From Ilumatobacter sp. (GTDB lineage: Bacteria; Actinomycetota; Acidimicrobiia; Acidimicrobiales; Ilumatobacteraceae), in NCBI GenBank assembly GCA_018666235.1, contig JABJAB010000044.1, forward strand, positions 200,231-264,230: 64,000 nt of DNA, read 5' to 3'. Positions 60,462 through 64,000 of this stretch are shown here, piece by piece. Numbering within the stretch: position 1 is the stretch's first letter; every line of letters starts with the position of its first letter. Below the pieces are notes generated by a model. That model did no database searches. It had not been told where the DNA came from and saw nothing but the letters and a program-made list of their open reading frames with translations. The translations under genes and the position numbers were made by a program.

Positions 60462-61253
60462 TCAGTACATCGAGGACTCGACGCCGCTCGACTCGCCGCG
60501 CGCCTGCGCGAGTTCTGCGCCGAGACCGACCTTCATCGCCTGCAGATCGCCGGTGACCGTCACCATCCGATACCCCCGGCGCAGTCGGTCTGGAGTGAGG
60601 GCGCCGGTTGCATGAATGCCCGCCACCACGCCGGCGCGGGCGCACGCGGCCGAAATCACATCGAGCGCGTCAGTGAACGCCGCAGATTCGTCGTGATTTC
60701 CCGGCCCCAGGCCGAGCGTGATCGACAGGTCGGACGGACCGACGTAGATCGCATCGATCCCCGGCACCTCGAGAATCGCGTCAATGTTCTCCACGGCCTG
60801 CACCGTCTCGATCATCGGGATGCAAGCCACGTTGTCCTGGGCCCATTCGAAATACGGACGGTCAGTCCGCATCTGCACCAACGTCGGACCCGAGCTTCGA
60901 GCACCGTCAGGCGCGTACCGACAAGCACGCACGGCTGCTCGCGCCTCTTCGACGGTGTTGACCATCGGGATGATCACACCGTGTGCGCCTGCGTCAAGCA
61001 GCTTGCCGATGATGCCCGGCTCGTTCCACGGCGCCCGGGCGATCGGACGTCCGCCGCCGAGCTCGATGGCGGGAATCATCGCGACCACATCGGAGTACTC
61101 GACTGCGCCGTGCTGAGTGTCGATACACACGTAGTCGAAGCCGGCGCGTGCCGTGACTTCGGCAGTCACGGGACTCGCCACCGACACCCAACCTCCAAGT
61201 GTCGTTCCACCGTTGTTCCAGATCTCGCGCAGTCCCTGCATGTCGCCCATCAT
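60462..61253 (-). CDS. HpcH/HpaI-family aldolase
   Basis: A 263-residue class II pyruvate aldolase-like enzyme. FDYVCIDTQHGAVEY gives the catalytic His region, and the metal-binding Glu and Asp are in IPMIETVQAVENID and IYVGPSDLSITLG. Typical members cleave 4-hydroxy-2-oxo acids from aromatic breakdown. Several in-frame ATGs exist (61292, 61286, 61253, 61250); GGGA before 61253 favours it. The frame to 61442 overlaps the FAH gene. Confidence 0.9.
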   Translation of the reverse strand: MMGDMQGLREIWNNGGTTLGGWVSVASPVTAEVTARAGFDYVCIDTQHGAVEYSDVVAMIPAIELGGGRPIARAPWNEPGIIGKLLDAGAHGVIIPMVNTVEEARAAVRACRYAPDGARSSGPTLVQMRTDRPYFEWAQDNVACIPMIETVQAVENIDAILEVPGIDAIYVGPSDLSITLGLGPGNHDESAAFTDALDVISAACARAGVVAGIHATGALTPDRLRRGYRMVTVTGDLQAMKVGLGAELAQARGESSGVESSMY

Positions 61254-61317
61254 CGCATTCCCAACGAGCGCCCGACGGGTCCGCATGACCATCACTGTCA
61301 AGCGGGGGTGTTCGGAA

Positions 61318-62154
61318 TCAGATGCACCGGTTGGTGAGAGTTCCAATGCCTTCGACCTCAGAGGTGATGACATCACCCGGTTGCAAGAAAATGCCGTTCG
61401 GGCCGCCGACACCATCGGGAGTGCCCGTGAAGATGATGTCACCCGGCGCCAGCGTCATGATCGACGAAAGGTACGCGATCTGATCGGCGACGGAGAAGAT
61501 CATGTTCGAGGTGCGAGAGTTCTGCCGCACTTCACCATTGATCGCGCACGTCAGAGCGAGGTCGGTCGGATCGGCGAACATGCCGGGTGACACCAGGGTC
61601 GGGCCAAGCGGACCGTAGGTGTCGCGAGACTTCCCCAGATCGAAGTGCGGCGGCTTGGCAGCAAACTGCAGCGCGCGGTCGGAGATGTCCTGCCCTGCGG
61701 TCAAACCGAGCACATGGTCCCAGGCATCAGCTGCGTCGATGTCGCGTCCACCCCGACCAATCACCACAACCAGTTCAACCTCATAGTCGGCGTGTTCACT
61801 GCGCAGCTCGACGTCAGCGTTGGGACCGACGATGCAGCTCGGGAACTTCGTGAACACGAGAGGCGTCGTTGGCACGTCCATCTTCGACTCAGCGACGTGA
61901 TCGGCATAGTTCAAGCCGACGGCGAACACATTCCGAGGCGTCACCGGCGGCCGGATGTCGGCACCGTCAAGCGTTCCAAACGGTGTCATGTCGTCGAGTC
62001 GGCCTTGCGCCGCAGTCAGCACATCCAAATCGGCCAGCACCACGTCCGGATCTGATGACACTGCCCCGTCGGTCATCCGTTCCAGGTCGTAGTAATCACC
62101 TGCGTCATCGACGAGTGAGGAGCGACCGGCAACGTTGGCGAAACGAAATCCCAC
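61318..62154 (-). CDS. Fumarylacetoacetate hydrolase-family protein
   Basis: A 278-residue FAH-fold enzyme. Family blocks are VFAVGLNYADHVAES, the metal-binding Glu/Asp in HADYEVELVVVIGRGG, LTAGQDISDRALQF and GDIIFTGTPDGVG. Members hydrolyse acylpyruvates or decarboxylate/isomerise hydroxymuconate-type intermediates. It starts at the GTG at 62154, giving V-G-F-R-F-A-N-V; a TTG at 62181 overlaps the Dabb stop and is an alternative. It is co-oriented with the aldolase. Confidence 0.9.
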   Translation of the reverse strand: MGFRFANVAGRSSLVDDAGDYYDLERMTDGAVSSDPDVVLADLDVLTAAQGRLDDMTPFGTLDGADIRPPVTPRNVFAVGLNYADHVAESKMDVPTTPLVFTKFPSCIVGPNADVELRSEHADYEVELVVVIGRGGRDIDAADAWDHVLGLTAGQDISDRALQFAAKPPHFDLGKSRDTYGPLGPTLVSPGMFADPTDLALTCAINGEVRQNSRTSNMIFSVADQIAYLSSIMTLAPGDIIFTGTPDGVGGPNGIFLQPGDVITSEVEGIGTLTNRCI

Positions 62155-62177
62155 ACTCCGAGTGTCGCAGGTCGCGC

Positions 62178-62477
62178 TCAACTGGTTTCGTACTGAACCG
62201 CAGCGCGCTGTTCCACTCTGCCAGCCAACAGCCCTTGGATGACCGCAACATGGTCGGGGTGGTCGCGATAGGTCGCGAAGTCATCGGCGTTGTCGAGGTC
62301 CGCGACGACCACGTAGTCGAAGTTGCCGTCCGAGATGCCGACGTCGGGCCCGTGGCGGTACGCGCGCAACACATCGATCGTGCCGGGGAGCGTGTCGAGC
62401 GCCGCCGACACCGCCGCAATATGCGCGTCATCGACGTCATCGGCCCAGGAGAACATCACTACGTGTCGGAACATCAT
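62178..62477 (-). CDS. Dabb (stress-responsive alpha/beta barrel) protein
   Basis: A 99-residue dimeric alpha-beta barrel protein: MMFRHVVMFSWADDVDDAHI, the helix LDTLPGTIDVLRAYRHGPDVG and NFDYVVVADLDNADDFATYRDHPDH. The family includes small polyketide cyclases and proteins of unknown role. ATGs at 62477 and 62474 are both possible. It is in line with the FAH and aroQ genes, probably one operon. Confidence 0.87.
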   Translation of the reverse strand: MMFRHVVMFSWADDVDDAHIAAVSAALDTLPGTIDVLRAYRHGPDVGISDGNFDYVVVADLDNADDFATYRDHPDHVAVIQGLLAGRVEQRAAVQYETS

Positions 62478-62585
62478 TCCATCATGGCCGATGCCGCCTC
62501 TGAACCTTCGATGTTGAAGATGACTGCCACCCAGCAACGCAGGAAGCCCGCGCCTGCCATCCCGAACCCAGCCGGTTGGCTCCGC

Positions 62586-63023
62586 TCAGCCGTCCAGATG
62601 CCGAAGCAGGCCTTCAAGCGCAACGGTGTAGCTGTGGCGGCCGAATCCGCCCACCACGCCGAGGCACACCGCACTGAGCATCGAGGTGTGCCGAAACTCC
62701 TCGCGAGCGTGCACATTCGACAGGTGGGTCTCAACGACCGGTAACTCACATGCCGAGATCGCATCGCGCAGAGCAACGCTCGTGTGCGTGTACGCCCCAG
62801 GGTTGAAGACCACGCCATCAGCCCAGGTCCGAGCGTCGTGCAGCGCATCGATCAGCTCGCCTTCGCTGTTCGATTGCGCATCGCGCAATTCCGCACGTCC
62901 GGCGAACTCGTTGCCCAAGTGGGCGAGAATGTCGACGAGCGTGGTGGAGCCGTAGACCTCCGGTTCGCGAGTGCCGAGCAAGTTGAGGTTCGGGCCGTTG
63001 AGCACGAGGATCTGGCGAGCCAT
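62586..63023 (-). CDS. aroQ: 3-dehydroquinate dehydratase, type II
   Basis: A 145-residue type II enzyme converting 3-dehydroquinate to 3-dehydroshikimate. The active-site loop LNGPNLNLLGTREPEVYG carries R19 and Y24. NPGAYTHTSVALRDAI and VETHLSNVHAREEFRHTS carry the catalytic Asn and His. Shikimate-pathway enzymes use it anabolically, but type II enzymes also serve quinate catabolism. Its place among SDR, FAH and aldolase genes, away from other aro genes, suggests the latter is possible. Confidence 0.94.
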   Translation of the reverse strand: MARQILVLNGPNLNLLGTREPEVYGSTTLVDILAHLGNEFAGRAELRDAQSNSEGELIDALHDARTWADGVVFNPGAYTHTSVALRDAISACELPVVETHLSNVHAREEFRHTSMLSAVCLGVVGGFGRHSYTVALEGLLRHLDG

Positions 63024-63077
63024 GGCCCAGACACTACGTGCCGTCCCGTTGCTGATCGGCGACCTTTCTCGACCGCT

Positions 63078-63857
63078 TCAGCTTCGCGCTGATTCGGTGT
63101 GACCGTCGACCGTGAGCGCTTGGCCGCTGATCTTGGCTCCCGCAGGCGAGCACACGAATCGGATCATCGCGGCGATATCTGCGGGGTCGACGAAGGTCTG
63201 GAGCGAGACCGCGTTGGTGAAGCCCCGCCGGATCTCTGCTGCCGACCTTCCGCTCGCGTCGGCTTCGAGTTCGACCACCCGGTCCATCCGTTCATTGTCG
63301 ACCGACCCCGGACAGACTGCGTTGACGCGGACTCCGAACTCACCAAGTTCCATCGCCATGGTCTTGGTCAGGCCGATAATCGCCCACTTTGCTGCGGCGT
63401 ACGGTGCTCGGTTCGGAAAGCCCATTAACCCCGCAGTTGATGACATGTTGACGATCGAACCGGAGCGCTGCGCGACGAGATGCGGGATCACCTTCCGGCT
63501 CATCAGGAACGTTCCCGTCACATTGACGTCGAGCGTGCGGTTCCACGCATCCAGCTCGAGGGTGTCGGTCCGGCCGCCAGGCCCAGCGATTCCCGCGTTG
63601 TTCACGAGGACATCGACTCCCCCCATTGCATCGACCGCTCGCGAAACGAACACGTCGACGGCAACCTCATCGGACACATCGGCATGCCACGCACCCGCGT
63701 TGCCGTGTTCGGCCCGGAATCGCTCGAGTGCATCGTTGTCGACGTCGCAGATCTGCACCTGCGCACCACCGGCGAGAAATTCCTCCGCTGTTGCCAGTCC
63801 GATGCCGGACGCACCGGCGGTGATGACGACACGGAGGCCGGCAACATCATTGTTCAT
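63078..63857 (-). CDS. SDR-family oxidoreductase
   Basis: A 259-residue classical short-chain dehydrogenase. The cofactor loop is TAGASGIG (13-20), NNAG is intact, the catalytic Ser lies in IVNMSSTAG, and Tyr/Lys in APYAAAKWA. The Asp in ICDVDND after the second strand suggests NAD preference. The end (GQALTVDGHTES) is normal. It is the first gene of the leftward cluster with aroQ, so a role in quinate or shikimate oxidation, or a related hydroxy acid, is possible. Confidence 0.93.
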   Translation of the reverse strand: MNNDVAGLRVVITAGASGIGLATAEEFLAGGAQVQICDVDNDALERFRAEHGNAGAWHADVSDEVAVDVFVSRAVDAMGGVDVLVNNAGIAGPGGRTDTLELDAWNRTLDVNVTGTFLMSRKVIPHLVAQRSGSIVNMSSTAGLMGFPNRAPYAAAKWAIIGLTKTMAMELGEFGVRVNAVCPGSVDNERMDRVVELEADASGRSAAEIRRGFTNAVSLQTFVDPADIAAMIRFVCSPAGAKISGQALTVDGHTESARS

Positions 63858-63875
63858 CGACCGGAAGCTACTCCG

Positions 63876-64000
63876 ATGATGGACCAGGTGTTTGGAGAAC
63901 CATTCTCAGCAAATGAGTACGACGCTGACCCGATGGTGGCGATGAGTGAATTGGAACGAGCGATTCAAGATCGGCTCGCAGAACACGAGCTGCGATTCAC
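63876..64000 (+). CDS. 5' end of an unidentified gene (runs out of window)
   Basis: The frame from ATG 63876 (or 63879) stays open to the window end and encodes about 41 residues, acidic at first (EPFSANEYDADPMV) and then helical (SELERAIQDRLAEHELRF). A third ATG at 63944 is possible. It is divergent from the SDR. A regulator of the cluster would be a usual gene at this place, but too little is visible to say. Confidence 0.45.
   Translation, partial: MMDQVFGEPFSANEYDADPMVAMSELERAIQDRLAEHELRF

Overview
The window is a high-GC actinobacterial chromosome segment. I think it comes from the class Acidimicrobiia, perhaps an Ilumatobacter-like organism. The grounds are the very dense, mostly G/C-ending genes, mycofactocin genes with mycofactocin-linked dehydrogenases, three F420-type luciferase-like oxidoreductases, ergothioneine genes, Thr-rich TTTTTLPP linkers in a secreted protein, and several starts that look leaderless. 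The lineage is inference; there is no rRNA or other marker here. I saw no tRNA, rRNA, CRISPR array, transposase or phage gene.

Layout. 1-1305: the tail of a membrane protein, a small unknown protein with a helix-turn-helix-like tail, and two gene-poor stretches. 1306-10378: a divergent sulfate-ester module. The left arm has a metallo-hydrolase, a 753-aa sulfatase and a peptide/opine-type binding lipoprotein. The right arm has an atypical SDR, an alkylsulfatase-like metallo-hydrolase that lacks two metal ligands, a second sulfatase and a TetR regulator, all with overlapping stops and starts. 10379-13110: acyl-CoA dehydrogenase with twin operator-like palindromes, then a Rieske oxygenase. 13190-19479: cysS, valS, an L,D-transpeptidase-like secreted protein and an LCP cell-wall ligase. 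19537-24983: an NDMA-type alcohol dehydrogenase overlapping a MoxR-type AAA ATPase and a VWA protein, a transsulfuration enzyme, and a second NDMA-type alcohol dehydrogenase. 25110-31994: an unknown protein, a large M16 peptidase lipoprotein, an ABC exporter and a MOSC protein.

32077-38888 is the mycofactocin region: mftA (45 aa, too short for routine ORF calling), mftB and mftC closed by a strong hairpin, then an FMN-binding protein, a HelD-like helicase, plsY and a mycofactocin-type FadH/OYE oxidoreductase. The later maturation genes (mftD, mftE, mftF, mftG) are not in the window, so the locus is split. The two NDMA-type alcohol dehydrogenases about 10 kb upstream are the usual mycofactocin-dependent enzymes, so the cofactor, its likely client enzymes and a possible client-specific MoxR/VWA chaperone pair lie within 20 kb.

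38900-54040: housekeeping and stress genes (PLP deaminase, ung, YihY, DinB-like, amine oxidase, OsmC-hydrolase fusion, Na+/H+ antiporter, DUF3179 lipoprotein, F420-type enzyme) and a two-component system next to a secreted acidic protein with OmpR-type direct repeats between them. 54068-59770: egtB-egtD for ergothioneine, two more F420-type enzymes, a GNAT protein and an SMP-30 lactonase. 59896-64000: a catabolic-looking cluster (VOC, HpcH/HpaI aldolase, FAH, Dabb, aroQ, SDR) and the start of an unidentified gene. A near-identical long palindrome at two convergent gene ends (38900 and 59797) is a dispersed intergenic repeat.
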